NCBI GenBank assembly: GCA_021521415.1
Contig: JAIQDT010005822.1
Location: 62,001-126,000 of the forward strand
DNA: 64,000 nt
Reading direction: 5' to 3'
Origin: Bidens hawaiensis
Taxonomy: Eukaryota > Streptophyta > Magnoliopsida > Asterales > Asteraceae
Numbering within the stretch: the first letter of the stretch is position 1; each line of letters opens with the position of its first letter. Positions 1 through 13,422 of the stretch are shown piece after piece. A model generated the notes under the pieces. That model did not search any database. It saw only the letters and a program-made list of their open reading frames with translations, and was not told the origin of the DNA. A program made the position numbers and the translations under genes.

Positions 1-664
1 CTAATCTATAGCTATTATCTTGAAAAACACCCATCATGATGCTTGTTGTTAGTGTTAGGTTGCCTTGATTGGAATTTGATATTGATGCTTGCTCATGATG
101 TTTGCCATTATCATTGTCATTTTGTCACTAAGTTTAAGTGGATGCATAGTCTAAGTAGCTTTGTTTGGATTGATTGTTAGTTGTATTTTATATGCTTTGT
201 TATTGTTATATGTTAGTTTAGTAATTTGAAAAACCAATTTCATTGCTAGTTCGGTTAAATCAATTACAAAGATTTATTATCAAAAGTTCTCCATGTCCAT
301 GGATTGACACTCAGTTCTTACCAATACTTTGCTGCAAACGATAGGTACACTTGCATTTCGTGTGTAGTTTGGTTGTTGGTGAAAACCATTTTTAAAACCC
401 GATTTATGTGAAACTTTTATTTAAATTTTTATATATATATATATATTCGCACACGTCAATAACAAAGCAAATAAACTATAACTAACAATCAATCCAAACA
501 AAGCTACTTAGACTATGCATCCACTTAAACCTAGTGACAAAATGACAATGATAATGGCAAACATCATGTATTAAGCATCAGTATCAAATTACAATCAAGG
601 CAACCTAATACTAACAACAAAACATCATGTTGGGTATTCATCAAGTTAATAACCATAGATTAAT
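1..664. repeat. Inverted repeat, about 205-bp arms
   Basis: The first 205 bases reappear as a diverged reverse complement at about 457-664. The spacer of about 250 bp contains a short (TA)n run. The match includes the block around TTTGGATTGATTGTTAG on the left and CTAACAATCAATCCAAA on the right. The left arm may continue outside the window. No protein is coded. It could be a foldback element or two oppositely oriented copies of one retrotransposon segment. Confidence 0.7.
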
Positions 665-2121
665 AAGTTTGTCAAAACTACCTAATCTCACAATTAAAGG
701 AAAGCTAGCATGAAAACAACACCCTAACCACCTAAAATCATGTAAAATAGACAAGTTCAAGAGCACTAGTTAAACACATGAATCTTTTAATTAGAAAAAT
801 ATGAACTAAGGATTATGGCCTTAATCTCTAGCAAACATCAACCAACTCAAAGAATCATGTTATCTCCATACAATTTTCCAATATCAAGAGATAGGTTTCA
901 TACTTGTTAGAATTCATAAGAAAGTTAATTTTCACTAGTCATTCCTAACTTAGTGATAAAAACAAAGTATGCATACACAAACTAAGTTCATAAATAAATA
1001 CTCAACACATAGTTTTCCAACATATTATGGCTAAGCATCTATCAAACTAACAAGACTATGAATTAAAACAAGTATTTAACCATTAAACTCTATTCAGGAA
1101 CATGTCATAAACTTGAAGAACACCAACTTGCCAAAATCATGCATAGATAAATATCACGTAAACAAAAGTGTCAACATAATCTAAGTAACAAGAGTATTTA
1201 GCCCATAAGGCTTGATACGACAATCAAAATCAAAGTAATCTTACAAATCATTGTCAAGAACAAAATATTGCAAACTAAAATGAATGATGATTGCTACTTG
1301 AAAGGATGATCACACAAAGATGGAAGCCTTGAATTCTCTCTAGCACACACACAATAATTTTCCAGCAAATTCAGAGAATTTCCATAAGGCTCCACACTCA
1401 AAATGGAGATAATGGAGGTGTATTTATGCTGTCTGGACGTCTGGCACGGGCTTGCACGGCCGTGCCTAAATGTGGAAAGTCAACCCCTTGCTTTAATCTG
1501 ACCAAAAATTTAGGTTTTTCTGTTCTGGCACGGGCTTGCACTTGCACGGGCTGGCCATTTTGAATTTTCTCGACATTAGATTCTGCACTGGATTGCACTG
1601 GTGAAATTCCCGAGTGGCACGGCCTTGCACAGGATGGCATGGCCGTGCATGTCTGGCAGAATGCTGTATTTTGTCCTTGAAACGCCCTCTTTTCATGTTT
1701 TCTTTGTCGGATGGCGCCCGGACTTGCAAATTCACAAATAATTCAAATAAATACCTAAAACAATGAATTTACATGGAGTTCGGCATAAATATGAGGATAA
1801 TTCAATGCAATAAGATGTACACTTTGTGTTACATCGTTTACGCATGTTAAAAATCAAGTTATAGCAATTATAAACATATGTATAAATTGCAGCAATTCAG
1901 TTGGTTCGTGTTTGGTTCATTTAACCCGGTTTGCATCATCTGGTTCGTTTAACGACTGGTTCAGTTCGTTTATGCACTTGTTTAGCCCGTTTTAATCATT
2001 TTATCTTCAAATATTTATCCAATTCAAGCTAGGATTCAAATTTAAGATTTCTAGAACATTCTTTCATCATTATCTATCAAAAACACGTTTAAAATCATCG
2101 TTTACCTTAAGATATATTAGA
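665..2121 (-). mobile_element. LTR-like non-coding stretch, minus strand
   Basis: No real gene is seen. On the minus strand there is a TATA-like GCATAAATAC at about 1421-1430, downstream of GC-rich palindromic CACGGCCGTG blocks (about 1454-1465, with variants near 1540 and 1640). A GC-rich block upstream of a TATA box and an AT-rich leader resembles a Ty3/gypsy LTR promoter region. The LTR ends were not found, so the assignment is inference. The two short frames across 1398-1735 only reflect the GC-rich block. Confidence 0.3.
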
Positions 2122-2673
2122 TGATTTGTAACATCTTGGATTTTTTAAACCCGTATTCATTTATGTTTAACATAATCCGAGAATTTATTCGGATCCTTAT
2201 TATTAGTAATATCAAGTAATTATAAGTATCCCTTAAAATATTTTCACTTTATATCCCTTAGGTTCATTATAGTTGTTATTTCTTGATTTACCTTAAATTA
2301 TAATCAGTATTTAATCATTTTAAGAACTATAGGGACCAAATTTGACCAAAACCAAAATTCCTCCTGCCCCTCCCCGGAGCGTCGTGAGGTGGCAGCCACC
2401 CATGGTGGCCACGCGGCGCTATGGGTGGTCTGCACATATTCGTTTTGTTGTTATATGTTTCCAAGTTCGTTTTTTGCCCGAAATCGCTTAGTTTAGGACG
2501 TAATCGAGTGAATTAAGCCCCAAGAAAACTAATATAACTAAAATACATGTCCATATACATAACCCCTTGATCAAGAACGATGTTTACAGCTTATAACATT
2601 GATTTGATCATTAAATGCTTATTCGGTTTCTTAAACAAGTAAGTAACCATGTTTAGTTCGATTTAGTGAATCA

Positions 2674-2681
2674 TATATAAA
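2674..2681 (+). promoter_or_regulatory. TATA box of the plus-strand LTR
   Basis: TATATAAA is followed about 30 bases later by a CTGCAACAATCAACC-type start region and then a pyrimidine-rich leader. This fits the U3/R boundary of the LTR that starts at 2127. Confidence 0.45.
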
Positions 2682-3403
2682 CATATCATTATTTCTCTGC
2701 AACAATCAACCCTAAACCCTAGAGGAGCCTTCTTAGCCGTCACATCCTCTGGCCTTCATCATTCTCTTCAGTTTTATTGTTGAAGATACACGCTTATTCG
2801 GTTGACTTTGCTTGCTTTCGGATCTTTGACTCTTCGTTTCTCTTGATCCTTTCACTTTCCGAGTAAGTTTTAAACATAGGAATCATTCATATATATTCCC
2901 TAGTCAATAAAATTCAATCAATTTCGGTGGTTGAAGGGTGTTGACTGGCCCATTCATTTAAAACTCGTTAAAGGGCAAAACAATCAACAAGTTTGACTCA
3001 ACGTTTTCTCATACTTCTGCTCTGATTCAACATTCAGTCCAGAAGACTTTATTTCTCGTAACAAAATTTTAAGGCTACTGACTGAAACCCGACTTCCGAC
3101 TCGCAGTTCGAATTCTGGTCAGTACCAGCTCGCTTAAATCTTAAATATAACATAACCTGAGTTATAGACGTCCGTTTGGATTGATTCCAGCGGAATTAAG
3201 TTCGTTTTTACTTATATTATCATATCTCAAAGTTTCAGGTTCTGATCATTAATTTCGTTCGACGCGTAGTGGACGACTCACTTAATCTTTAGTTCGTTTA
3301 TCTTAATTATTAATCACTTGCCTTTAATCTAAGGTGACTTTTATCATTCCCCTATTTTACTAAATTTTCAAAACTTTTTGGGGACATATATGTATATCAT
3401 ACT

Positions 3404-6400
3404 TGTCACACCCTACCATGGGGCCTATGAGTTTCATGGACAAATTGGTACCAAATGTAAGCAGCGGAATATTATTATTAAAATAAGTTACAACTTGTTC
3501 AATACGTATTTAAGACAAGGTGCAACTACACAACTATCTCATCTCTGACACTGCTGCAATCCTGTGTTAGGTTCTACTAATCTTCTTGGCATCTAATCTT
3601 CATTGTTCATGTTCGGCATACGCCTCTATCCTTAGGCATTCTCATTACATTGCTAATCCAAATTGCTATCCACATAGTACTTGACCTGAATACATGCTAA
3701 AAAGTGTTAACTAAAAAGTTGGTGAGTTCGTGAGTTTAGCTCGCATACACATAAAAGAGTTAATTTATAATAGCGCGCAAGTTTGCGTGTATGTAAGTAT
3801 AAAGCATGGTGCACATCAATCAAGTCCACAATCAATCCTGCATTCGATCATTAGCCTCCCCTCGACTTACAACCGAACGACACCCATCCCCGATTATCAC
3901 TCTGCCAAGCAATAATCCAAACGTTAGGTCATATGCCGCAACGGTCCGCAAACCTCAGTGTGGTTTACCCGACATAGGGTCACTGTGCGTGGGGGTCTCC
4001 CAAATAGTACTATCCATACGAGCCATAGGCTTACTCTTTGAGTTAATGATTGTGTAGTTTAAAGCGGGACAAAAAATATGGCAGAAAAAAAGTCTTGATA
4101 AACATCACACCATAAGTAAAAAGCATGTATCCAGTCCAAAAAGTTTAAGTAAAAAGGACAGCACGAAACTCACCTCAGTCCATATGCAATATGTGTAAAT
4201 GAAAGACAATCTATGAGCTTACAGCTACGCTAGGAACCACCAAGTACGCCTATTATATATATATATATATATATATCAATCAACAATAAGTAACTGGACA
4301 ACAATGTAAAATTCATTACAGGTATCGTGTACTAGTTAATTCTAATTGTCAACCCATGTGTTTGGTTCCCGGTGAATAAAGTTCCCATTTATGGAAAGTT
4401 TACACTTAAATAATTTTACAATATTGGTGTTGTTGTATAAGCATTATAGTTTAACTCTTGAGAGTTTTAGTTACCTTGGTTTACTTGTCGGGTTTCGATA
4501 AAGTTTCCATTTTTGGAAAGTTCGGGCTTTCGGTTAGGTTCCGGGCCATCATATGATCATAGAAGCTATTTAGTATATTTATATCAGTAGCATAATGATC
4601 TTTGTTTGAAACATCAGGTCATGGGTTTACAAAAGTTAACAATACCGGTTATTACCGGTATTGTCATTTTTTAACGAAACTTTTTGAAAGAATAGTTAAG
4701 TAAACGGATACTTTTGTAATGAAACTTCTCTTTTTCCAGAGATATATATATTACAAAATTGAGTTATATTCATGTATGATGTTTCAGAAATTTTGGGGTG
4801 GTACGGTTTTAGTCCTCGTACCTTCGTTTAACGTTTATTTTGGCGAAAACCAAGTTTAAGACTTAGATATTTTTGTAAAATAAGTAAACACTCAAATTAT
4901 GATTTTATTGGCTCATAGTTGTTATTAAAAATCAGAAACTTCATAACTTTATATTTTTCAAAATACTTGTTCAGTTTACGTCGGTTTAATCGTGACTTGC
5001 GTTTAAACGGGCATTCTTGACAAAAGTGGTGTCGTATCTATCAAAAATGTTTTATACTGGTGTAATAAGGTATTTTAAATAAATTTATGGAAAATATACA
5101 TTTTATATTTTTAAACCATTTTGGTCTTAAAAAGTCAGCCCGTTCGGTTCTAAACGAAACAATGCTTTAAAGCTTGTAAAAGGGCCATTTCTTTTAAATC
5201 CGCTTATCCTTAGACATTTTATAACTTATAATGAGGTATTTTAACTTGTAAGTTTCTGTTTTAAAACTTATTTTTTTACACTTTCAGAATTTGAGAAAAC
5301 TCGTTTCCGAAAATGCCCTTTCATCATGTTTTTAACAAAAGCTTACTTTTAGTCACCAAACATGTTAGGGTCAGTTAACATAAATAAATATAGGTTGTTT
5401 TGGCATTTCATGGGTTTTGAAAAGTGCTCATAGCTGCAGTTTTGCTAGCGTGTCCGGTTTTGGCTCGTTTGGGTTCTAGTTCAATTTTTAAAAGCGATGA
5501 TTCATGCAAAATGGTTACGGGTCAGATTATATCAGTAAAATAAAATGTTTAGGGCTGCCAAAAAAAGATATCATATTATTACTTCGGTTGCACGGCTTGT
5601 TTCTTATCAAAACGGATTACCAAAGCGCCGGTTCGGATGCTTTTTAGCACACGGTTTATAGGCATCTTTCGGGGCTGATTTATACCAAGTTCAAGGATTA
5701 AAATAAACATGGTTTAACTTAAAACTTTCTGTTTCAAAACCAATATTTTCTGTTTCGTAGTTTTAGTTTTATGTCCGTCATATTTTTATTCCAAGAATGC
5801 CCTTAGCAACGTTTATTGATTAAAATATGATTCCTCACCACAAAACAGTTTAGGACCAGTTATATTACATAACAATGACTTATTAAAAGTTTTATATTGA
5901 TATTAGGGTGTAGGGAACCCAAACAGTGGTTTCGGTTCAGTTCGGTTTAGGCCCGCTATCACATTTATTCTATATTTTTAACAAAACTCAATTTTGGTTA
6001 TCAAACATTTTAGGACCTGTTGTAATACATTAAAATAAGTTGTTTTAACATTTCTTAGGTTTTAAATATGTATTCATGGCTGCTCTTGCGAGTAAGGCCC
6101 CGGTTTTAGCCCGTTTAGAAAATAATTCGGTTTTAAAAACGATAATTCAAGTAAAATAGTTTTGTTTCAGATTATATATCTTTAAAACAATATATTTAGG
6201 GCTGCAAAAATATGTCATAATATCATCTAGGCTGCAGCTATTGTTTCTTAGTTAAACGAGTTACCAAAGGGTCGGTTTAACAGGTTAAACTCAAAGGTGT
6301 TTACACTATCATTAAAAGTTTATATTGGACATTTTTAAGGACTTCAAATGATATTATAAACTTCAAATCGGTTTTCACGTGAATTTGGCAAGTAAGGTAG

Positions 6401-7616
6401 TTTTAGTTCGAACACGGTTTCCCCATTACTTCTGCCCATATGTTTGGATATCAAAACAGGTAATATACTTTATATGTTATGGTAAGTTTAATAAGATTAA
6501 GTGGTTTAGTTTATATCACGTTCGTTTGGTTTAAAACTGTGTTTTCAGTTAAGTTTTTAGGCTCGTAAAAATCAGTTTATAGCTGGTAATGAGTTAGAGC
6601 TCTGGAATGAGTTTATGGCGAATTCATGAGCATGATTTTCAAGTATAGGGCTGGTCATTTAATAGATCACATGGGTCTTAAACGAAAATAAAAAATAAAT
6701 ACATAATGACAGATACCTTGATCGATTGAACACGGGTTTAGGCTTGCTGGTCCTAATGATCAATTGAAGCAGAAAGAGAATGGGTTTGGGCAGAATTCTT
6801 GATTGTAGATGGTAGCTTCGGTTCTTCAAGTGGTTTGCAAATGGGAGTTATTGAGTATGATGATTGAAATTAAAAGGGTTTATTAAGGGGTAAATCAAGT
6901 TGCAGAACATTGAGTGAAGAAAACTGCATGAACCCTGATTGGGAGTAGGCTGAGCTGAGGTCGAAGATGAGAGGGGGCATGGCCTGTCTTCGCTGGTGAT
7001 TGGAGGCAGGGGCGATGGTTTTGATTGGGGCTGGAAATCTGGTTTATATATTTGGAGATATAATATATCTTATGTTATATTATTAATTTGTTACTTTTAT
7101 AAGCTTCACTGATTATCTTATATAAATTGGATAGATAATGGTTTTTATATAAAAACATAGTGCTATGTAATTTAGATAATGTCTAGCTTGTCACATATCG
7201 TTTCTCGCTCCATTTGGTTCGGTGACCGGATGGTATTGTAAGAAATTGTATGATGTTTGAGTTATTTCTTTATTTATTGATTGATTTTATACCCAGTAAA
7301 ATTAAATAGTCATTGGATGGTTCGTATAATTCTTGAAGCTTTCAGGTTCGTTCGGGTTAAGCCACTCTAGGTTTTGTTTGTTTAATTTGGGCCGAGCCAT
7401 TTTATAAAGCGTGGTATTATTATTGGGCTTATCCCTATCTATCAGGTTCTACAAAGTTATTGGGTTGAGCCCATTAGGCATAATCTCTATGGTTTAGGCC
7501 AAGCTCATCGACATACAATCCGCTTTGGCTATTCGACTAACACCACACTAGACATCTAATGATAAGTTTTTGTTTTAAAAGATAATTTTTCTAGCCCTAT
7601 TTTTGAGGTTGTTACA
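3404..7616 (-). mobile_element. Solo LTR (minus), about 4.2 kb
   Basis: On the plus strand it begins TGTCACACCC and ends GTTGTTACA, so on the minus strand it reads TGTAACAAC to GGGTGTGACA. The flanks are identical, ATACT at 3399-3403 and ATACT at 7617-7621. There is no coding region, PBS or second LTR inside, so a solo LTR is the simplest reading. It lies inside the plus-strand LTR and is therefore younger. Near 3719 it carries GTTGGTGAGTT, a motif shared with LTR-like blocks near 28975 and 32879. Internally, about 5380-5600 and 6030-6260 are diverged copies of each other (both contain TTTAGGGCTGC). The 61- and 83-codon frames near 3730-4057 are chance. Confidence 0.65.
5380..6260. repeat. 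Diverged internal duplication, about 650-bp period
   Basis: Two segments inside the minus-strand solo LTR align loosely. Each runs from a GGTTGTTTTGGCATTTC-like start through a CGGTTTTAGCCCGTTT-like block to TTTAGGGCTGC. This is a partial tandem duplication inside the LTR, which helps explain its length. Confidence 0.5.
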
Positions 7617-8417
7617 ATACTATATATATAGAGAGAGAGAGAGATGATGGTTCAAATGAAAACCACTTATCAACTTAAAAACTATGAGAACTCATAAAAC
7701 TCTCTTTTTTATTTTTTAAATTACCTACAAGGGTGTTTTAGGAACTTGTAAGATATGTATTTTCAATTCATTTATATGTAAATCCCCAGTTTATCTCTTT
7801 GTTAGTTTAATGGTTTGTCAAAATATTTGCAGAAGATCTATATTGATTCCATTTCATTTAATTTCATTCTTCACGTATATATTCATTTCTTTGATTTCAA
7901 ACTAATTTCACATCTCACTGAAGATCAAAAGCACAACTTTTTTAATTTGTTATTTGCATAAAAACTAAATTGACCGTCCATCAACATCGTCATTGTTGTT
8001 GGTTGTTATTCGAATATATATTTCCTGAGTACATAATATTATCAGGTTTATTTAATCCTGGTCTCCTATAGTTTTCAGGTTACATAATACTAGGTAGGCT
8101 AAAATGGTTTTTCTGATTCGACATACTAGGTATGCAAATTGTGGGAAGGCAATGGAACCCATATAAGTCAAAGACGAGTGGCTACAAGAAAACCAAATAT
8201 CAAAGCTTTAAGTTCGGAAGTCAAAGGCAGGAAATGGTTTTGGGCTACTGGTACTTTTTTTATAAAGATAGGGAATTATTTTGTGTTGTAACAAGATGAT
8301 ATTATTTATGTTCGAAAGTCAAAGGCTGTGAATTGTTTCTTGTTGTAACAAGATATGATTTTTGTTATGTTTTGTGATACCTAATAATTTGTTTTTTATG
8401 TTGCAAAAATATGCTAA

Positions 8418-8745
8418 AATTTAATCGATTACATATTGCATCTTAATTTTTTTTCTCCATTTTTTTTGTTTAGTTTAAAGTTGCATATACGTAGTTTGAT
8501 ACGATTAGATATATGTATCTTAATTCTTTTTCTCCATTTTTTTGTTTTAGTTTAAAGTTACATATGCGTAGCTTGATATGATTACATATATGTATCTTAA
8601 TTATTTTTCTTCATTTTTATTTTGTCTAAATTCAGGTTACATATGAGTAGCTTGATACGATTACATATCTAAATCTTAATTATTTTTCTGTGATTTTTTT
8701 TTTCTAGATTAAGATTACATATGTATAGTTTGATACAATGAGAGG
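8418..8745. repeat. Tandem repeat, about 78-bp unit, four copies
   Basis: GATTACATATATGTATCTTAAT-like segments recur near 8425, 8502, 8579 and 8659. Each is followed by a T-rich run and then a TTACATATGCGTAGCTTGAT-like segment. Copies differ by substitutions. It lies in the part of the interrupted plus-strand LTR right of the nested solo LTR. Confidence 0.7.
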
Positions 8746-9642
8746 GATACATATATATACACCCATTAAAAGCCTACTAATGCATTGATACAGTACGTGT
8801 AAATTTTTATTTATATATTATTATTATTATTATTATATACGTTTAAGCATTATTGCAAGATACATTTATGCAAGTTAAAGTTATAGAAGAAGTTGCAAAT
8901 ACATATCCATAATTATAATTATTATAGGGTGCTATTTATCTTTTACGTATTATGATTTATGTTTGTTTTCTAAATGTTACATAAAACCTTTCTGATGGGA
9001 ATAGATACAAAATAAATGGTAGAGATGAAATCGAGAAATTACAGGTATTTTGTTGAGTGTGATTACTGGTGGCCTCTAAGATAGAATTTATGTTCTACCC
9101 ATAATACCCTTAGGGATGCCGTTCAAATAGAAAAAAGCCTTACATGTTTAATTTTAATCCTTTCCTTTTAGAAGAATTACCAAAATGCCATTGACTAAAA
9201 CCATTGATTAGGGTTGATCAATGCCTATGATTGAATTAGTTGGTTTTCAAGAAAACTACTGCTTACTTGTTTATGTGCATTCGTTTGACATATCCCCTTG
9301 TGAAGGGTTCTTATTGACCAACGTTCAATTCGCTTGGCAACGGTCTTATTCTTATTATCATTATTTACTCATGGTTGATTACCGGCGCCCGATTCGCTTG
9401 GCAATGGTTTAATCGACAACTTATTTGCTTATGATTTGATTTCATTACCGCATTTATTACGTTTTGCTTATTTTTCTTATTTACTATATTAACATTATTT
9501 TATTGCAAAACTGGTGGTAAACTCACTCAACATTTGTTGTTGACAAACTCTGTTTTCTACGCATTTGCAGGTTACTTGAGTTGAAATTTGGACACTTAGA
9601 AAGACCTAAGGGTTTATTGAAGACAAATATGAATTTAACTTG

Positions 9643-9678
<36 letters not shown>

Positions 9679-9680
<2 letters not shown>

Positions 9681-10963
9681 GATGGTTCAGGAGAGAAATC
9701 ATTTTATTGTGAGAAGTGAATTCTAACCGTTGATTAAAAATGATCTATGGCATACATTGGTTATGGCATTTTTGTAATTAATGGTAACTACTTTTAATGA
9801 TTTTTAATAAAAAAAAGGATAGTCTTGTAATTTTCTTCTTATGATAAATATAGAAACCCACTTTTTGTCTAAGAGAATTCCTTTGATCATGCTTTTGTCA
9901 TCTTAGTTGCCAAAAATGCATTTATATAAAATTAGTATAATATATGAAAGTTGAAAATTTATATTGTTTTGGTTGAACTTGTACACTGCATCACGGGAAA
10001 AAAATCCAACATTTTTTTAAATGTCCTACATTTACATGATAAACCTACACTTGTTTTTTTAGTTGTAGTTTCAATAATTAAAAAACTTTCCAGATTCTCA
10101 TGTTTATGTTTATCAAATGTGCTAGTGTTTGGAAAAAATATTTAGTGTGTAGCAATGTAGGATATTTAAAAAAATGTGTATGATTTGTAGTGTAGGATGT
10201 GAACTCTTATTGTGTGATAGTGTATGGTAGTGTAGGATGTGCATGTAATTTTGTGTATTGTATATGTAGTGTAGGATGTGTATGTAATTTCGTGTACCGT
10301 ATCTGTAGTGTAGGATGTGGACTATTATTGTATGGCATATGACAATGTATGATAGTGTAGGATGTGTATTTAATTTTGTGTATTGTATCTGTAGTGTAGG
10401 ATGTGTATGGTAAAAAGTGTAGCATGTGTAGTTGAGTGTAGGTAAATGTATTGGTATTGTGATACCAAAAAACTTAAATGTAGTTGAGTGTAGATAAATG
10501 TATTGGTATTGTGAATACTTACCATTTCAATCAGCGCCTAAAAATAGGTTTAGTGAAGACATTCTTTGATGATAAATGGTGGTGAATGAAGATTGAGTTC
10601 AATACAATCGATCAGAGAATTTGTACGATTCTTAGTGTAGGATGATTGTGTTTGAATTAAAGATTTGATTGTTTTTTATGTGGATAACAACAAGAACTGA
10701 GGGGTGATTATCTTCAATATGATTTGGTTTTGATTTCTGGATATGGTCAATATTACGTTAATAATTAAATAATTATATGTCAAATATAATGTTAATATAT
10801 AAACATGTAAATAATTAAGTAGTTTCTATATATATTACATTTGTTCATTTACTATACTGCCCCCATATTTAAATAAAAGAAAATAAAAAAACTAAAAATC
10901 TGATTGGCTGAATAGACTTATCACACTTCTCACAATAACTTGACTTCTCTCCTAAACTTAAAC
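9679..10963. mobile_element. Non-autonomous TIR element in a TA run
   Basis: The left end (GGGATGGTTCAGGAGAGAAAT, then TTATTGTGAGAAGTGA) is repeated inverted at the right end (TCACACTTCTCACAATAA, then TTCTCTCCTAAACTTAAAC). The inverted repeats are about 45 bp and imperfect. Both ends abut TA runs, as expected for insertion at TA, but the runs hide the exact duplication. There is no transposase; the small frames inside are not genes. It was inserted into the plus-strand solo LTR. Confidence 0.6.
10150..10430. repeat. Minisatellite with GTAGTGTAGGATGTG core
   Basis: GTAGTGTAGGATGTG and variants recur about six times at irregular 35-70 base spacing, separated by TGTATGTAATTTTGTGTATTG-like linkers. 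The array is internal to the TIR element and creates a spurious 72-codon minus-strand frame rich in His, Thr and Tyr. Confidence 0.7.
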
Positions 10964-11143
10964 ATATATATATATGATATATATATATATGAATTTTTTT
11001 TTTGTATTTGAATATTGTGTGCACATTTGAAATTAAATAATTAAATAGATATTGTTACATTTATATTATGATAGTATCTTCGAGCTGTGAGCAATCGGAT
11101 CACGCCCCGGTATTTCCGCCTTAGGTTGGGGTGTGACATGATT

Positions 11144-12534
11144 GATTCAAATTTTCAATCTTATCAAACCACGGGTATTTCGTCCTTGTTACGCTATATA
11201 TACACATCCATAACGCAATTAAACGAAACCATACAACCCTCTCAGTAGCGCTAACATATCCCCCAAGTCAATTTCATCCTTAAATCAGTTTAAGACTAAG
11301 ATTGAGTTCATGTATTGGCCGAAACCCTAACTCATCATTTGCTATCAATTCGTATTCGTTTTAGGTAAATGAAGTGTGGGTTTTGTCGGATGTAAACAAG
11401 GATTAAAAGCCCTCAATCAATTTCTATTGACGAAGGGCTATTGATCCTCAATTGGGATTAAAATCAAATTAGGGTTCTTATCAAAATTGGGGTTTTTAGC
11501 ATAACCTGTTCATTTATTTAAGTTTCTATCATATAAACAAACTGAGAAGCTGGCCTGATGACCAACACTTGTATTTTATGTCACGAACCGGCCTGGGGCG
11601 CGGGTTCGAATTTCCCAGGCCCGATTTTGTTTGATATTTATTATTTTTGCTTTTAAATGCTTAAAACTTAATAATAATAATAATAATAATAATAATTAAA
11701 CTAACAATAATTTTATGATTTTCATTTATTTAAAACCCTATCAATCCCAAAATCCGTTATGTCATATTTTGTTATTAGTTTATATTCGTTAGATTATTTA
11801 TATTGTTTGTAAATTTAATTACAGGCAAAATAGTCGGAAATCTTCGCGGAACTAACCAACTTGTTTAAATTTTTTTCTAGTAAGGATCTATATTTCAAGG
11901 TGAGTAATTCATACCCCTTTTTCCTTTTTATTTTTAGGGTAACATGTGTACCACAAATTACTTTATTTTGCATTAATGAGTCCTCAATCACAATTCATAT
12001 TAATGCGTTTATGTGTAATGCTCGTTATTTGTTATATGCTTATTTGTCAAGGTGTTTATTTATTGTTATGGTGAACCTCATCCTCATCCTCATTGGTATG
12101 ATCATACACCCATCTTAGTAGCTTGACTTAGTGTCATGATGAACGGATTTTATTTGTTATTATTTCAATTAATTGTTGTAGTTACCGCATCCGCATTGAA
12201 TTGTTATTTAATATCATGTATACATGAAAACTTATGTTTTTCTCACAACCGTTGTGTTGACGAAATATATACATTTTACGCATGTTGAAGGTACCTATAT
12301 TGGATGAACGAAGTTGAAGCAAGTAGATGATACCGTTAGGATATCAACGAATATTATCTTGAAATTTATTTGTTATGGTTTATCTGGATAATGTTTATTT
12401 AAATATTGTGATGTACTTTGGCTATTTTAAAATTTAATAATTAGTTATTGTCACTATACCATTGTTAGTGTCTTGTGAGCTACTGTACAATCAGTTATAG
12501 CTCGGTATTTCCGCCGTAGGTTGGGTGTGACATG
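11144..12534 (+). mobile_element. Second plus-strand LTR, 3' part
   Basis: The right end TATTTCCGCCGTAGGTTGGG followed by TGTGACA (to 12534) closely matches the end of the solo LTR at 11138, so it is a related LTR. A CTATATATACAC TATA-like site lies near 11190, and a TCAAGGTGAGT donor-like site lies near 11897. No matching left end or target duplication was found. The first solo LTR may have inserted into this one. A (TAA)n run lies at about 11671-11696. Confidence 0.4.
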
Positions 12535-12669
12535 CTAGGTCAAGATATTTTGGTTTGGGATGTGTTTTGGAGACTTTAATACACAAAAAATAAAAGGGGA
12601 GGTGGGTCACCACGACTTGCGGCCACCCTATATGGGGGTCCTTTTTGGCCCCACCTTGGCTTATTTCAC

Positions 12670-13178
12670 CTTGTTTTGCATGCCGTACGTGAAATCTCGG
12701 GTCCAAATTTATTTCGGGCCTGGTTTTTTGCAAGAAAAATAGATCGGGTGCGGCAATCAGCGCGAAAATGAGTGTTTTCGGCCAATTTTTTTTTTGTAAA
12801 TTAAAAAAAACATGCTATTTGGTTGTAAAAATCCAATATATTTTCATGGATCGCTTAAAACATCTCGAATAAGTGTTTTGTAAGTCTTTTTAGGCTTGGC
12901 GGATGATACAATGCTTGTTTTGGAACTAGCTTTCGCGTTTAAAATCATAGCGTATTGTTAAACGAGTATCTTTTTGTTTAACTGGCTTGCTATGTACAAT
13001 GGTCATAATATCAATATGTTAGTTTCTAATATACGTACATCACTTATAGATGCCCCAAGATATCCGGGTCATAACCAATCTCATTTGGTTATCTGTTTGT
13101 TCATTACGCAATAAATGATTAATCATTTATTCGATATATAAATACTAAGGTATACGTGGTTTTGTTACGAATGTCACA
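12670..13178 (-). mobile_element. LTR fragment, copy of 31270-31732
   Basis: About 480 bases here align with 31270-31732: both share TTTTCATGGATCGCTTA, GATGATA(C/T)AATGCTTGTTT, GATATCCGGGTCATA and the right end ACGAATGTCACA. Read on the minus strand this is an LTR start, TGTGACATTCGT. Its right neighbour (from GTTAA at 13179) is the flank of the eIF2B-derived duplication, so this LTR ended exactly there. Confidence 0.55.
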
Positions 13179-13422
13179 GTTAAACTAAATAAATAAAGTT
13201 GGTCTTCAAATTAAAACTTATTTAATGCATCCCCGTTAATAATAAGTTAAAGGGAAGTTATATAAGGAATTGCATCGTCCTACCCTTGTCCTCCTCCTTC
13301 ACTTCGTTGACCTAATTTTCATCTGTTGTTGCTGCTTCATAATCTATTAGTTTAATATTAATCAGATAGGTTTATTGATAGATACGCAATGCAGTGTAGT
13401 ACAATGCAATAAAGGAATCATC

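Larger units (their letters stand above)
2127..11138 (+). mobile_element. Solo LTR (plus), interrupted by nested insertions
   Basis: It starts TGTAACATC and ends GGGGTGTGACA. The 5-bp flanks match exactly: TGATT at 2122-2126 and TGATT at 11139-11143, as expected for an LTR-retrotransposon target duplication. No gag or pol coding is present between the ends, so it is best read as a solo LTR left by LTR-LTR recombination. Another solo LTR (3404-7616) and a TIR element (9679-10963) lie inside it, so the LTR itself is at most about 3.5 kb. Within it a TATA box is followed by a leader with a GTAAGT-type donor near 2862. The family is probably Ty3/gypsy from the GGGTGTGACA end. A five-base duplication over such a distance could arise by chance, but the TG..CA ends coincide with it. 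Confidence 0.6.

Noticed and set aside
10207..10425. 72-codon His/Thr/Tyr-rich protein
   Set aside because: Translation of a minisatellite.
11545..11630. tRNA gene or SINE head (GCGGGTTCGAATTTCCC)
   Set aside because: Box B-like sequence is present but no cloverleaf, no good box A and no SINE tail could be fitted.
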